A DNA stretch of 64,000 nt, from contig JAGAQI010000015.1 in the NCBI GenBank assembly GCA_017622795.1, forward strand, positions 1 through 64,000, in the 5' to 3' direction. A model generated the notes under the pieces. The model was not told the DNA's origin. It saw only the letters and a program-made list of their open reading frames with translations, and did not search any database. The position numbers and the translations under genes are program-made. Shown here in pieces: positions 9,166 through 18,734 of this stretch. How positions within the stretch are numbered: position 1 is the first letter of the stretch; each line of letters starts with the position of its first letter. Source of the stretch: Lachnospiraceae bacterium (GTDB lineage: Bacteria > Bacillota > Clostridia > Lachnospirales > Lachnospiraceae).

Positions 9166-9202
9166 AAAAAGCAGTTGTTCTTCTCGACAACTGCTTTTTT
9201 TT
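9166..9202 (+). terminator. Intrinsic terminator after the NlpC/P60 gene
   Basis: A 13-bp stem AAAAAGCAGTTGT (9166-9178) pairs with ACAACTGCTTTTT (9187-9199) around an 8-nt loop and continues into T residues. Confidence 0.9.
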
Positions 9203-9249
9203 GTGGTATCATGGATAGTGGATTTTTATTGATTTGGAGGAAATTTTGA

Positions 9250-10926
9250 ATGGAAATTTTATGGATTATTGCCATTATGATACTCTTTCTTTTTATCAAA
9301 GGCCTCTATGATAAAAAGAAAGAACGAGAGCGGCTGTTGATAAAGCTTCGGAAAAGCTGGGGACAGATTTCTGAGGAAGAATATACGGAATCTAAACTGA
9401 AATCCCTGCAATATTATTATGATAATAAGTTCAAGAAAAAGACGGAACTTTCTTTTTTGCTTGATGACATTACTTGGAATGATTTGAATATGACGGAACT
9501 GTATTTTATGTTGAATAATACAGGTTCTGCTATGGGGGAAGAAGTTCTATGGGCAATGCTTCATGAACCTAAATCAGAGGAAGCTCCGTTAAATGAAAGA
9601 GAAGAAGTAATTTCATTCTTCCAGAACAATCCGGAAGCGCGTTTGAAATTACAGACACATTTTGCATTAACCGGAAAAAACAGAAAAATATCTATTTATG
9701 AATATATGGATCGTATGGAAACTGTACGTCGGGAATCCAATATCATGCATTATTTTGGTATCGCCGGTATTTCTTTATCGGTTATTTTATTGGCGTGCGG
9801 TATCGGAATGGCCGGAGTACTTTTGATAGGTTTCATACTTTTTAACTTGCTGACTTATTATAAAAGAAAAGGTGAGATAGAGCTGTATTATTCCGTGATT
9901 ACGCACTTAATCCGTATGATAGAGCATGCTGAAAAAATCAGTAAAGAGGATATTTCGGAGCTTAAACCTTATATCAACATTTTAAAAGAACACCTTACGG
10001 AATTAAAAGCATTCCGTAAGGGGGCTCCGGCGGTAACGCCGCAAAATCCAACCGGAGACATGATGGCTTTTTTTCTGGATTATTTCCGAATTCTGTTTCA
10101 TTCTGATTTGATTCGTTTTAATAAGATGATGAAACAGTATTTTAAGAATAAAGACCGTATTGTCGAAGTTTTTGAAACTCTGGGTTTTTTAGATGCCATG
10201 TGTGCTGTGGCATCTTTTAGAACATGGCTTGGTGAGTATTGTGTTCCGGAATTTATTGCGAAAAAGCAATTCGCTGCAGAGCAATTATACCATCCTTTTT
10301 TAGAAAAACCGGTTCCGGCCACTATGAAAACACAAAAATCAGTATTAATTACCGGTTCCAATGCATCCGGTAAATCTACATTTATTAAAGCTGCTGCACT
10401 AAATGCTATTATGGCACAAACCATACATACGGTGTGTGCCAAAAGCTATCATACATCTTTTTTTAAGGTGTATACCAGCATGGCATTAACAGACAATCTG
10501 TTTGGAAACGAAAGTTATTATATTGTGGAAATCAAATCGTTAAAACGTATTTTAGATGCCATAGAAGATGATATTCCGGTGCTTTGTTTTGTGGATGAGG
10601 TTCTTCGCGGAACCAACACAATAGAACGTATTGCAGCTTCTTCAAGAATATTACATTCTGTAGCAAAAGCCAATGCTCTGATGTTTGCAGCAACCCATGA
10701 TATCGAACTTACGTATATATTAGAAGAACACTTTGATAATTATCATTTTGAAGAACAGATTTTAGAAGATAAGGTTTTGTTTGATTATCAATTAAAGACC
10801 GGAAGAGCAACAAGCCAAAATGCAATTTCGCTTCTTGGAATGTTAGGCTATCCGGAAGAACTTATGAAACAGGCAAGAGCAACGGCAGCTCATTTCTTAG
10901 ATAAAGGAGAATGGGAAACAATATGA
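9250..10926 (+). CDS. Membrane-anchored MutS-family ATPase
   Basis: A 558-aa protein with the MutS ATPase domain but without the mismatch-recognition domain. Residues 1-20 form a membrane segment, and a second hydrophobic hairpin lies near residues 167-203 (FGIAGISLSVILL and beyond), so the protein is predicted to sit in the membrane. Walker A GSNASGKST is at 369-377, and Walker B with the MutS signature reads FVDEVLRGTNTIER. The C-terminal dimerisation and Smr parts of MutS2 are missing. Its function is not known, and a mismatch-repair role is unlikely. GGAGG precedes ATG 9250. The stop overlaps the rnhA start as ATGA. Confidence 0.8.
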   Translation: MEILWIIAIMILFLFIKGLYDKKKERERLLIKLRKSWGQISEEEYTESKLKSLQYYYDNKFKKKTELSFLLDDITWNDLNMTELYFMLNNTGSAMGEEVLWAMLHEPKSEEAPLNEREEVISFFQNNPEARLKLQTHFALTGKNRKISIYEYMDRMETVRRESNIMHYFGIAGISLSVILLACGIGMAGVLLIGFILFNLLTYYKRKGEIELYYSVITHLIRMIEHAEKISKEDISELKPYINILKEHLTELKAFRKGAPAVTPQNPTGDMMAFFLDYFRILFHSDLIRFNKMMKQYFKNKDRIVEVFETLGFLDAMCAVASFRTWLGEYCVPEFIAKKQFAAEQLYHPFLEKPVPATMKTQKSVLITGSNASGKSTFIKAAALNAIMAQTIHTVCAKSYHTSFFKVYTSMALTDNLFGNESYYIVEIKSLKRILDAIEDDIPVLCFVDEVLRGTNTIERIAASSRILHSVAKANALMFAATHDIELTYILEEHFDNYHFEEQILEDKVLFDYQLKTGRATSQNAISLLGMLGYPEELMKQARATAAHFLDKGEWETI

Positions 10927-11399
10927 AAGTAACAATTTATACCGATGGTTCCGCCAGAGGAAATCCTGACGGACCGGGCGGTTACGGTACAATATTAAGC
11001 TATATCGATAGTAACGGAACCGAACATCTACGGGAATACTCCCAGGGATTTAAAAAAACAACCAATAACCGAATGGAGCTTTTAGCGGCAATTGTGGGCT
11101 TGGAAGCATTAATTAAACCCTGTGAGGTTACCTTGTACTCTGATTCACAGTATCTTGTGAAGGCCTTTAATGAAAAATGGCTGGAAGGCTGGATAAAAAA
11201 AGGCTGGAAACGCGGTAAAAACGAACCGGTAAAGAATGTGGATTTATGGAAACGGTTGCTTCGTGCCATGGAACCGCATCAGGTGGAATTTGTCTGGGTA
11301 AAGGGCCATGCCGGACATCCGCAGAATGAGCGGTGTGATGTGCTGGCTACAACTGCTGCGGATTCTGATAATTTACTGGATGATGTGATAGAAGAATAG
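10923..11399 (+). CDS. rnhA: Ribonuclease HI
   Basis: A 158-aa type 1 RNase H that degrades the RNA strand of RNA-DNA hybrids. All four carboxylates are visible: Asp8 in YTDGSARGNPD, Glu52 in NNRMELLAA, Asp74 in LYSDSQYLVKA and Asp139 in ERCDVLA, plus the flexible His129 in VKGHAGH. I place the start at ATG 10923, which overlaps the previous stop as ATGA; the in-frame ATG 10911 directly abuts AAGGAGA and would leave no spacing. The overlap suggests translational coupling to the MutS-like ATPase. Confidence 0.95.
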   Translation: MKVTIYTDGSARGNPDGPGGYGTILSYIDSNGTEHLREYSQGFKKTTNNRMELLAAIVGLEALIKPCEVTLYSDSQYLVKAFNEKWLEGWIKKGWKRGKNEPVKNVDLWKRLLRAMEPHQVEFVWVKGHAGHPQNERCDVLATTAADSDNLLDDVIEE

Positions 11400-11461
11400 T
11401 ACTTTTACACGTGTAGAGTTGTGTGTTTATTTCAATTTAGAGAAAGCTTGAGGAAAAAATC

Positions 11462-14128
11462 ATGGCAGAATATACTCCAATGATGATGCAGTATCTTGAA
11501 ACAAAGGAACAGTATAAGGATTGTATTTTGTTTTATCGTCTTGGCGATTTTTATGAAATGTTTTTTGAAGATGCCATCACGGTATCCAGAGAATTGGAAC
11601 TCACCTTAACCGGAAAAAGCTGCGGTCAGGAAGAACGTGCACCAATGTGCGGCATTCCATATCATGCAGTGGACGGATATTTAAACCGATTAATTAACAA
11701 GGGTTACCGTGTGGCTATTTGCGAACAGGTAGAGGATCCAAAGGCAGCTAAAGGTCTGGTTAAGCGTGAAGTAACCCGCATTGTAACGCCTGGTACCAAT
11801 TTAAATACCCAGGCTATGGATGAAACTAAAAACAACTATCTGATGGGTATTACCTATCTGGATGGTTTCTTTGGTGTGTCCACCGTAGATGTTACCACCG
11901 GCGACTATTATGTTACCCAGGTGGAAGAACTCCGCCAGGCTATGGATGAAATTATTAAATTTGCTCCGTCTGAGTTGGTTTACAATTCCACATTGGAATT
12001 ATCCGGCATGGATTTATCGGATTTGAAAAACCGTTTGAATATTGCTTTAACTCCGCTTGCTGACTGGTATTTTGATGAAGAAATCTGTGAAAAGGAATTA
12101 AAACAGCATTTTAAGGTAGGAACTTTGGATGGTCTTGGTTTAAAAGACTTTGAAATCGGTACCATTGCGGCAGGTTCTGTACTTCGCTATCTGTATGAAA
12201 CACAAAAGAGCTCCTTAAGTCATATTACAAGACTTCTTACCTATGTTCCGGGCAAATACATGGTAATTGACAGTTCCACAAGAAGAAACCTGGAACTGAC
12301 AGAAACCTTACGGGAAAAGCAAAAAAGGGGTTCTCTGCTTTGGGTTTTGGATAAAACAAAAACTGCCATGGGAGCCAGAATGCTTCGCAGTTTTATCGAA
12401 CAGCCATTAATTAAAAAGCAGGATATCGAAGAGCGTCTGGATGCCATCGAAGAGTTAAACCGGCATATCATTACCAGAGAAGAAATGAGAGAGTACTTGG
12501 ATGCTATATATGACTTAGAGCGTTTAATGAGCCGTGTCAGTTATAAATCTGCCAATCCAAGGGATTTAATTGCCCTGATGAATTCCCTGCAGATGCTGCC
12601 GCATATCCGGACATTATTAGCAGAATTTACTTCTTCCGAATGGACACAAATTTTTGAAGATATCGATCCTTTACAGGATATAGAAAGTTTGATTGAGGCA
12701 GCCATTGATCCGGAACCGCCGCTTACCATCAAAGAGGGCGGCATCATAAAATCCGGTTATAATGAAGAAGTTGACCGCTTACGTCTTGCTAAAACAGAGG
12801 GCAAACACTGGCTTGCCAATTTAGAGGCGGAAGAACGGGAACGAACCGGCATTAAAAATTTAAAAATCAAATTTAACCGTGTATTCGGATATTATCTGGA
12901 AGTGACGAATTCCTATAAAGAGTTGGTTCCTCAGGAATGGATCCGCAAACAGACGCTTGCCAATGCAGAGCGTTATACTACACCGGAACTGAAAAAAATG
13001 GAAGAGGATATTCTCGGAGCAGAGGACAAGCTGTTTTCCTTAGAATATGATTTATTCACGGAAATCCGTGAGAAAATTGCGGATGAAGTACTTCGTATTC
13101 AGCAAACCGCTAAAGCAGTGGCGAAAGCGGATGCATATGTATCTCTGGCATTGGTAGCGGAACGGAATCGTTATGTCCGTCCGTCTATCAACGAAAATGG
13201 TGTTATTAATATTAAAAACGGACGTCATCCTGTGGTGGAGCAAATGATTCCAAACGATATGTTCGTGGAAAATGACACCTATCTGGATAATGAAAGTAAC
13301 CGGATTTCTATTATCACCGGACCGAATATGGCAGGTAAATCCACTTATATGCGTCAGACTGCTTTGATTGTGTTAATGGCGCAGGTAGGAAGTTTTGTTC
13401 CGGCGGAAAGTGCTGAAATCGGCATTGTAGACCGTATTTTCACCCGTGTGGGTGCATCGGATGACTTAGCCTCCGGACAAAGTACCTTTATGGTGGAAAT
13501 GACGGAAGTTGCCAATATCTTGCGAAACGCTACCAGAAACAGTCTACTTATTTTGGACGAAATCGGTCGAGGCACCAGTACTTATGATGGTCTTTCCATC
13601 GCCTGGGCAGTGGTGGAACATATTGCGGATGCAAAGAAGCTTGGAGCAAAAACCTTATTTGCAACCCATTACCATGAACTTACTGAACTGGAAGGCCGTT
13701 TAAATAGCGTAAACAACTATTGTATTGCCGTCAAAGAACAGGGAGAGGATATAATTTTCCTACGTAAAATTATCAAAGGCGGAGCTGATAAGAGTTATGG
13801 TATTCAGGTAGCAAAGCTTGCCGGTGTACCGGAGGACGTATTAAAGCGCGCCTACGAAATTGCAGACCAGCTGACGGAAAATGATATTAATGCTTCCAAT
13901 ATTTCTACCGTTGAAAAATATGAAAAAGTTTCAGAAGTAAGTGAAACTAAGAGCACAAAGAAGTCAGGAAAAACCGAAACACCGGGACAATTAAGTTTGT
14001 TTGGAGTGCCATCGGATGATTATTCTGAGGTAATTGAAGCGTTAAAGGGTATTGATATTTCACAGATGACACCAATGAGTGCCATGAATAAATTATACGA
14101 GCTTCAGGAGATGTTGAAACTGAAATAA
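11462..14128 (+). CDS. mutS: DNA mismatch repair protein MutS
   Basis: An 888-aa mismatch sensor. The F-x-E mismatch-reading motif is at Phe30-Tyr31-Glu32 in GDFYEMF. The lever and clamp domains follow, then the ATPase with Walker A GPNMAGKST at 620-628, the signature DDLASGQSTFMVEMTE and Walker B LILDEIGRGTSTYDG. Near the C-terminus PGQLSLFG looks like a QLSLF-type beta-clamp-binding motif. A GAGG ribosome binding site precedes the ATG. It is followed by mutL 15 bases later, the normal functional pair. TACACGTGTA at 11406-11415 in the short upstream gap is a palindrome of unknown meaning. Confidence 0.98.
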   Translation: MAEYTPMMMQYLETKEQYKDCILFYRLGDFYEMFFEDAITVSRELELTLTGKSCGQEERAPMCGIPYHAVDGYLNRLINKGYRVAICEQVEDPKAAKGLVKREVTRIVTPGTNLNTQAMDETKNNYLMGITYLDGFFGVSTVDVTTGDYYVTQVEELRQAMDEIIKFAPSELVYNSTLELSGMDLSDLKNRLNIALTPLADWYFDEEICEKELKQHFKVGTLDGLGLKDFEIGTIAAGSVLRYLYETQKSSLSHITRLLTYVPGKYMVIDSSTRRNLELTETLREKQKRGSLLWVLDKTKTAMGARMLRSFIEQPLIKKQDIEERLDAIEELNRHIITREEMREYLDAIYDLERLMSRVSYKSANPRDLIALMNSLQMLPHIRTLLAEFTSSEWTQIFEDIDPLQDIESLIEAAIDPEPPLTIKEGGIIKSGYNEEVDRLRLAKTEGKHWLANLEAEERERTGIKNLKIKFNRVFGYYLEVTNSYKELVPQEWIRKQTLANAERYTTPELKKMEEDILGAEDKLFSLEYDLFTEIREKIADEVLRIQQTAKAVAKADAYVSLALVAERNRYVRPSINENGVINIKNGRHPVVEQMIPNDMFVENDTYLDNESNRISIITGPNMAGKSTYMRQTALIVLMAQVGSFVPAESAEIGIVDRIFTRVGASDDLASGQSTFMVEMTEVANILRNATRNSLLILDEIGRGTSTYDGLSIAWAVVEHIADAKKLGAKTLFATHYHELTELEGRLNSVNNYCIAVKEQGEDIIFLRKIIKGGADKSYGIQVAKLAGVPEDVLKRAYEIADQLTENDINASNISTVEKYEKVSEVSETKSTKKSGKTETPGQLSLFGVPSDDYSEVIEALKGIDISQMTPMSAMNKLYELQEMLKLK

Positions 14129-14143
14129 AGAAAGAGGAACTTT

Positions 14144-16123
14144 ATGGGCATTATTAATGTATTAGATCAGGCAACCATAAATCAAATAGCGGCAGGCGAA
14201 GTAGTAGAGCGTCCTGCATCCGTAGCCAAAGAATTAGTAGAAAATGCCATTGATGCAGGTGCAACAGCGGTTACGGTTGAAATTAAAGAGGGCGGAATCT
14301 CTTTACTTCGTGTAACCGATAACGGCTGCGGTATGGAAAAGGACGATATACGCACTGCATTTTTGCGGCATGCTACGAGTAAAATAAAAACTGCACTGGA
14401 TTTAATTACGGTCGGCAGTTTGGGCTTCCGCGGTGAAGCTCTGTCCAGTATCAGTGCCGTTGCCCAGGTGGAATTACTGACTAAAACAAAAGATGCTTTT
14501 GTAGGTTCCCGTTATGTCATCGAGGGCGGCGAAGAAAAAGCCTTTGAAGAGGCCGGTTGTCCGTCCGGAACTACTTTTTTGGTAAGAAATTTATTCTATA
14601 ACGTTCCTGCAAGAAAGAAGTTTTTAAAAACTGCCATGACCGAAGGCGGTTATATCAATGAATTGATGGAACGTATGGCGCTGTCACGTCCTGATATTTC
14701 CTTTAAATATATGAATAACGGTAAAACTGTATTACACACCACCGGCGGTAATGAGTTAAAGGATATCATTTATCATATCTTTGGCAGGGATATTGCCATG
14801 TCGGTGCTTCCTGTAAAATATCCAAAAGATGAGTTTGGCATTGAGATTTCCGGCTATATCGGAAAACCTGTGATTGCCAGAGGAAACCGTACCCAGGAAA
14901 ATTATTTTATCAACGGCAGATATATAAAATGTGCCATTATTAATCGTGCCATAGAAGATGCTTATAAATCCTATATGATGGGGCATAAATATCCGTTTAC
15001 GGCAATTCATATTACCGTTCCGCCGGAATTTATCGATGTCAATGTGCATCCTGCAAAAATGGAACTGCGATTTTCTAATAATGAAGCAATTTATCATGCG
15101 ATTTATCAGGTAATCCGGGATACCTTATCCGGTAAAAATATGATTGTTCCGGTATCGCTTTCTGAAAAAGAGGACAAGAAGGAGCAAAAACGAGAAGTTT
15201 TACAACAACAAAAAGTATCCGTACCGGAACCCTTTGAAGTAAAGAGAAGGGAACAATTATTCCATTCTGCAGAGCAGCCTAAAGCTACTACAGAACAGAA
15301 AATGCAGATTTTATATGATGTGGTAAAGGAAAACCGTGAAAATGTACCGGAAAATAAAGAGTCTGTATTTTTAAAAGAAGAAAAAGCAGAGTATCATGCA
15401 GAACCCGGTATTCAACTAATTCCGGAAATCTCGCAGTCTACAAATGTAGACTTGCAAATACAAAAGGAAAGTGAAACAAAATCCGAGCCGGCAAAACCGG
15501 AACAGATTTCTCTTCCTGCAGATTTACTTGCCAAGGACAATCGCAAGGAATTTACCTTAATCGGTCAATTGTTTGCTACCTATTGGCTCATTGAAATGGA
15601 GGAGCAGCTGTTTATCATCGACCAGCATGCAGCTCATGAAAAGGTATTGTTTGAACGTACCATGGAAAAACTTCGCAAGCAGGAAGAGGTGCTTAGTCAG
15701 AGCATAATGCCGCCAATGATACTTTCCCTTACCATGCGGGAAGCAGAATGTTTAAAGAAAAATCTTAGCGTATTTGAACGTCTTGGATTCGGCATAGAAG
15801 AATTCGGCGGTCTGGAATATAAAATTACGGAAATTCCGGCAGATATGGTAACCGTAGACAGTAAAGAACTGTTGACAGAAGTATTAAATACCCTTCTTTC
15901 CGATCGGGAATTTAAGAATGCGGATGTGCTGCTGGAAAAAGTGGCATCTTTGTCCTGTAAGGCTGCCGTAAAAGGAAATCACCGGATGTCGGAAGCAGAA
16001 GCAAGGCAGTTGATTTCTGATATGTTGACCTTAGAAAATCCTTATCATTGTCCGCACGGCAGACCAACTACAATTTCCATGTCTAAATATGAACTGGAGA
16101 GAAAATTCAAACGTATTGTGTAA
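14144..16123 (+). CDS. mutL: DNA mismatch repair protein MutL (endonuclease type)
   Basis: A 659-aa mediator of mismatch repair. The N-terminal GHKL ATPase shows ELVENAIDAGA, DNGCGM and GFRGEALSSI. A long, variable, charged linker (about residues 330-460) leads to a C-terminal domain carrying the metal-binding nicking motif DQHAAHEKVLFE from Asp493, plus SCKAAVKGNH and CPHGRPT. These show a MutL that nicks DNA itself, as expected in bacteria without MutH. It is transcribed with mutS and miaA. Confidence 0.98.
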   Translation: MGIINVLDQATINQIAAGEVVERPASVAKELVENAIDAGATAVTVEIKEGGISLLRVTDNGCGMEKDDIRTAFLRHATSKIKTALDLITVGSLGFRGEALSSISAVAQVELLTKTKDAFVGSRYVIEGGEEKAFEEAGCPSGTTFLVRNLFYNVPARKKFLKTAMTEGGYINELMERMALSRPDISFKYMNNGKTVLHTTGGNELKDIIYHIFGRDIAMSVLPVKYPKDEFGIEISGYIGKPVIARGNRTQENYFINGRYIKCAIINRAIEDAYKSYMMGHKYPFTAIHITVPPEFIDVNVHPAKMELRFSNNEAIYHAIYQVIRDTLSGKNMIVPVSLSEKEDKKEQKREVLQQQKVSVPEPFEVKRREQLFHSAEQPKATTEQKMQILYDVVKENRENVPENKESVFLKEEKAEYHAEPGIQLIPEISQSTNVDLQIQKESETKSEPAKPEQISLPADLLAKDNRKEFTLIGQLFATYWLIEMEEQLFIIDQHAAHEKVLFERTMEKLRKQEEVLSQSIMPPMILSLTMREAECLKKNLSVFERLGFGIEEFGGLEYKITEIPADMVTVDSKELLTEVLNTLLSDREFKNADVLLEKVASLSCKAAVKGNHRMSEAEARQLISDMLTLENPYHCPHGRPTTISMSKYELERKFKRIV

Positions 16124-16153
16124 TTACTAATTCAAAGGGAACAGGAGTATACT

Positions 16154-17104
16154 ATGAAACCACCTTTAATTATTCTCACCGGACCAACGGCTGTGGGTAA
16201 AACCAAACTTTCCCTTGCTTTGGCTAAGGCAGTCAACGGAGAAATTATTTCCGCAGATTCCATGCAGGTGTATAAAAGAATGACCATCGGAACGGCAAAA
16301 ATTCTTCCCGAAGAAATGCAGGGGGTTCCGCATCATTTGATTGATATTTTAGAACCATCGGAAGAATTTAATGTAGTTTTGTTTGCTAACTATGCGAAAG
16401 AAGCAATAAAAAAATGCTATAAAAACGGTAAAGTCCCGATTTTAGTAGGTGGTACCGGATTTTATATTCAGGCTGTTCTTTATGATATTGACTTTACGGA
16501 AAATGATGATGATAAATCTTACCGGGAAGAATTGGAACACATTGCACAGAAAGAGGGTGCGGAAGTTCTTCACAAAAGGCTGCAGGAAGTAGATGCAAAA
16601 GCTGCAAAAGAAATTCATCCGAATAATGTAAAACGTGTGATTCGTGCTTTGGAATTTTATGAAAAGAGCGGCGGTCAAAGAATTTCCGATCATAATGAAG
16701 AACAAAAACAAAAAGAATCGCCGTATAATTATGCTTACTTTGTGTTAAATGATGAACGTTCAACGGTTTACGAACGCATTGACAAGCGTGTAGATATTAT
16801 GCTGGAGCAGGGACTTGTGGAAGAAGTAAAAGCTTTACTGACGGAAGGCGTATCACCTGCCGCAGTTTCCATGCAAGGACTTGGTTATAAAGAAATGGTG
16901 GCATATTTACACGGGGAATGTACGTTGGAAGAAGCTGTTTATGTACTAAAACGGGATACCAGACATTTCGCAAAACGTCAGATTACCTGGTTTAAAAGAG
17001 AAGATGATGTGATATGGATCAACCGTCAGGATTTCGAAGAAAAAGATGAAAAAATTCTTGAAATGATATTAAATATTTTAAAAGAAAAAGAAATTACGAA
17101 ATAG
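16154..17104 (+). CDS. miaA: tRNA dimethylallyltransferase
   Basis: A 316-aa enzyme that adds dimethylallyl to A37 of tRNAs reading UNN codons. The P-loop GPTAVGKT is at residues 10-17, followed by the conserved SADSMQVYK, the QGVPHHLID stretch, VGGTGFYIQAVLY, and the tRNA-contacting RDTRHFAKRQITWFKR near the end. The order mutS-mutL-miaA is common in Firmicutes and other bacteria. A GGAACAGGAG ribosome binding site precedes the ATG. Confidence 0.97.
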   Translation: MKPPLIILTGPTAVGKTKLSLALAKAVNGEIISADSMQVYKRMTIGTAKILPEEMQGVPHHLIDILEPSEEFNVVLFANYAKEAIKKCYKNGKVPILVGGTGFYIQAVLYDIDFTENDDDKSYREELEHIAQKEGAEVLHKRLQEVDAKAAKEIHPNNVKRVIRALEFYEKSGGQRISDHNEEQKQKESPYNYAYFVLNDERSTVYERIDKRVDIMLEQGLVEEVKALLTEGVSPAAVSMQGLGYKEMVAYLHGECTLEEAVYVLKRDTRHFAKRQITWFKREDDVIWINRQDFEEKDEKILEMILNILKEKEITK

Positions 17105-17125
17105 AAGGAGCTTTAGGAGAATACC

Positions 17126-18412
17126 ATGAATGCAGAATTATATCAGATGTATCGCCGATTAAATCTATCGGACAGTGTATTGAATTATTGTTCAAAAATA
17201 GAGGATGGCTTAAAGGAGCGATTTGAAGCCATTGATCAAATTGCGGAATATAATCAGATGAAAGTCATTGCTGCCATGCAGAAAAACCAACTCAGTGACA
17301 TTCATTTTGCAGCCACAACAGGATACGGTTATAATGATATTGGTCGTGATGTGTTAGAAGCGGTTTACGCAGATATTTTCAAATGCGAGGCTGCGCTGGT
17401 TCGTCCTTCGTTAACCTGCGGCACCCATGCACTTACGGTTGCCCTGGCGGCAAATACCAGACCGGGAGATGAAATTTTATCTCCGGTAGGAAAACCATAT
17501 GATACTCTGGAAGGAGTAATCGGCATCAATCCGACACCGGCATCCTTGGCAGAATACGGTATCAGCTACCGGCAGGTAGACTTACTGGAAAACGGTTGTT
17601 TTGATTATGAAGGTATCAGAGCTGCCATCAATGAAAAAACCAAGCTGGTTACTATCCAACGCTCTAAAGGATACCAGACCAGACCGACGCTTTCCGTAGA
17701 ACAGATTGGAGAACTGATTTCTTTCATTAAAGGAATAAAACCGGAAGTTATCTGCATGGTCGATAACTGTTACGGTGAATTTGTACAGACGATGGAACCG
17801 AGCGAAGTTGGTGCAGATTTATGCGTAGGATCCTTAATTAAGAATCCGGGTGGCGGTCTTGCTCCGATTGGCGGATATATTGTCGGCAAGGAAGAGTATG
17901 TAGAGCAGTGTGCTTACCGTTTAACTGCGCCGGGTCTTGGTCGTGAGGTAGGTGCAACCCTCGGTTTAAACCAGCAATTTTTCCAGGGACTGTTTTTAGC
18001 ACCTACAGTTGTTGCCGGAGCATTGAAAGGCGCCATTTTTGCCGCAAATATTTATGAATCCTTTGATTATCCGGTAATTCCGAACGGAAGTGAGCCAAGA
18101 TATGACATTATCCAGGCGGTTACATTAAAAAGTCCGGAAGCAGTGATTGCATTCTGTCAGGGAATTCAGGCAGCTGCGCCGGTAGACAGTCATGTAACAC
18201 CGGAGCCTTGGCCTATGCCTGGATATCATTCTGATGTGATTATGGCGGCAGGTGCTTTTGTACAGGGTTCTTCCATTGAACTTTCCGCAGATGCTCCGAT
18301 TCAACCGCCTTATGCTGTATATTTCCAAGGCGGACTCACCTGGTATCATGCAAAGCTGGGCATCATGATGTCCGTACAGAAATTAAAGGAAGCAGGTTTA
18401 CTAAATATTTAA
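17126..18412 (+). CDS. Methionine gamma-lyase family PLP enzyme (YnbB/aluminium-resistance type)
   Basis: A 428-aa fold-type I pyridoxal-phosphate enzyme of the family often labelled 'aluminium resistance protein' or methionine gamma-lyase family. The PLP lysine is probably Lys239 in SLIKNPGGGLAPIGGY; FVRPSLTCGTHAL-like cofactor contacts (here VRPSLTCGTHAL) lie near residue 92 and the Asp of MVDNCYGEF near residue 213. The true substrate is not known. It follows miaA, an arrangement known from other Firmicutes (ynbB lies near miaA in Bacillus). GGAG lies 8 bases before the ATG. Confidence 0.85.
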   Translation: MNAELYQMYRRLNLSDSVLNYCSKIEDGLKERFEAIDQIAEYNQMKVIAAMQKNQLSDIHFAATTGYGYNDIGRDVLEAVYADIFKCEAALVRPSLTCGTHALTVALAANTRPGDEILSPVGKPYDTLEGVIGINPTPASLAEYGISYRQVDLLENGCFDYEGIRAAINEKTKLVTIQRSKGYQTRPTLSVEQIGELISFIKGIKPEVICMVDNCYGEFVQTMEPSEVGADLCVGSLIKNPGGGLAPIGGYIVGKEEYVEQCAYRLTAPGLGREVGATLGLNQQFFQGLFLAPTVVAGALKGAIFAANIYESFDYPVIPNGSEPRYDIIQAVTLKSPEAVIAFCQGIQAAAPVDSHVTPEPWPMPGYHSDVIMAAGAFVQGSSIELSADAPIQPPYAVYFQGGLTWYHAKLGIMMSVQKLKEAGLLNI

Positions 18413-18427
18413 CTTAGGAGGAATACT

Positions 18428-18688
18428 ATGAAAAGAGAATCTCTCGTTTTATTATTACTTATGCTGGCAGGCGTCGTCCTTGGCGGTTTTTTGGGTTACC
18501 TTGCAAAAGATGTATCCTGGCTGTCATGGTTAAACTATGGCCAGACCTTCGGTCTTACCGGAGCTAACGGCACGGCATTGGTTCTTGATTTAGGAGTGTT
18601 AACTCTTCAGTTCGGACTTCAGATTAAAATTACAATTGCCAGTATTCTTGGAATTGTAGCAGCATTTTTCTTATATCGTAAGCTGTAA
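18428..18688 (+). CDS. DUF4321 small membrane protein
   Basis: An 86-aa protein with two membrane segments: residues 5-25 (LVLLLLMLAGVVLGGFLGYL) and 66-84 near the C-terminus, ending in the family-typical YRKL. Between them is the conserved FGL...LDLGVLTLQFGLQIKI pattern of DUF4321. Function is unknown. In clostridia this family sits beside radC or the mre genes, as here. AGGAGG precedes the ATG. Confidence 0.8.
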   Translation: MKRESLVLLLLMLAGVVLGGFLGYLAKDVSWLSWLNYGQTFGLTGANGTALVLDLGVLTLQFGLQIKITIASILGIVAAFFLYRKL

Positions 18689-18734
18689 AGGTTCTTATTC
18701 CTTCGTTTTGGGAGAGACGGAGAAAGAGGAATTT

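Noticed and set aside
11406..11415. TACACGTGTA palindrome before mutS as a regulator site
   Set aside because: It is perfect but only 10 bases, single in the region and not linked to a known regulator; it may be chance.
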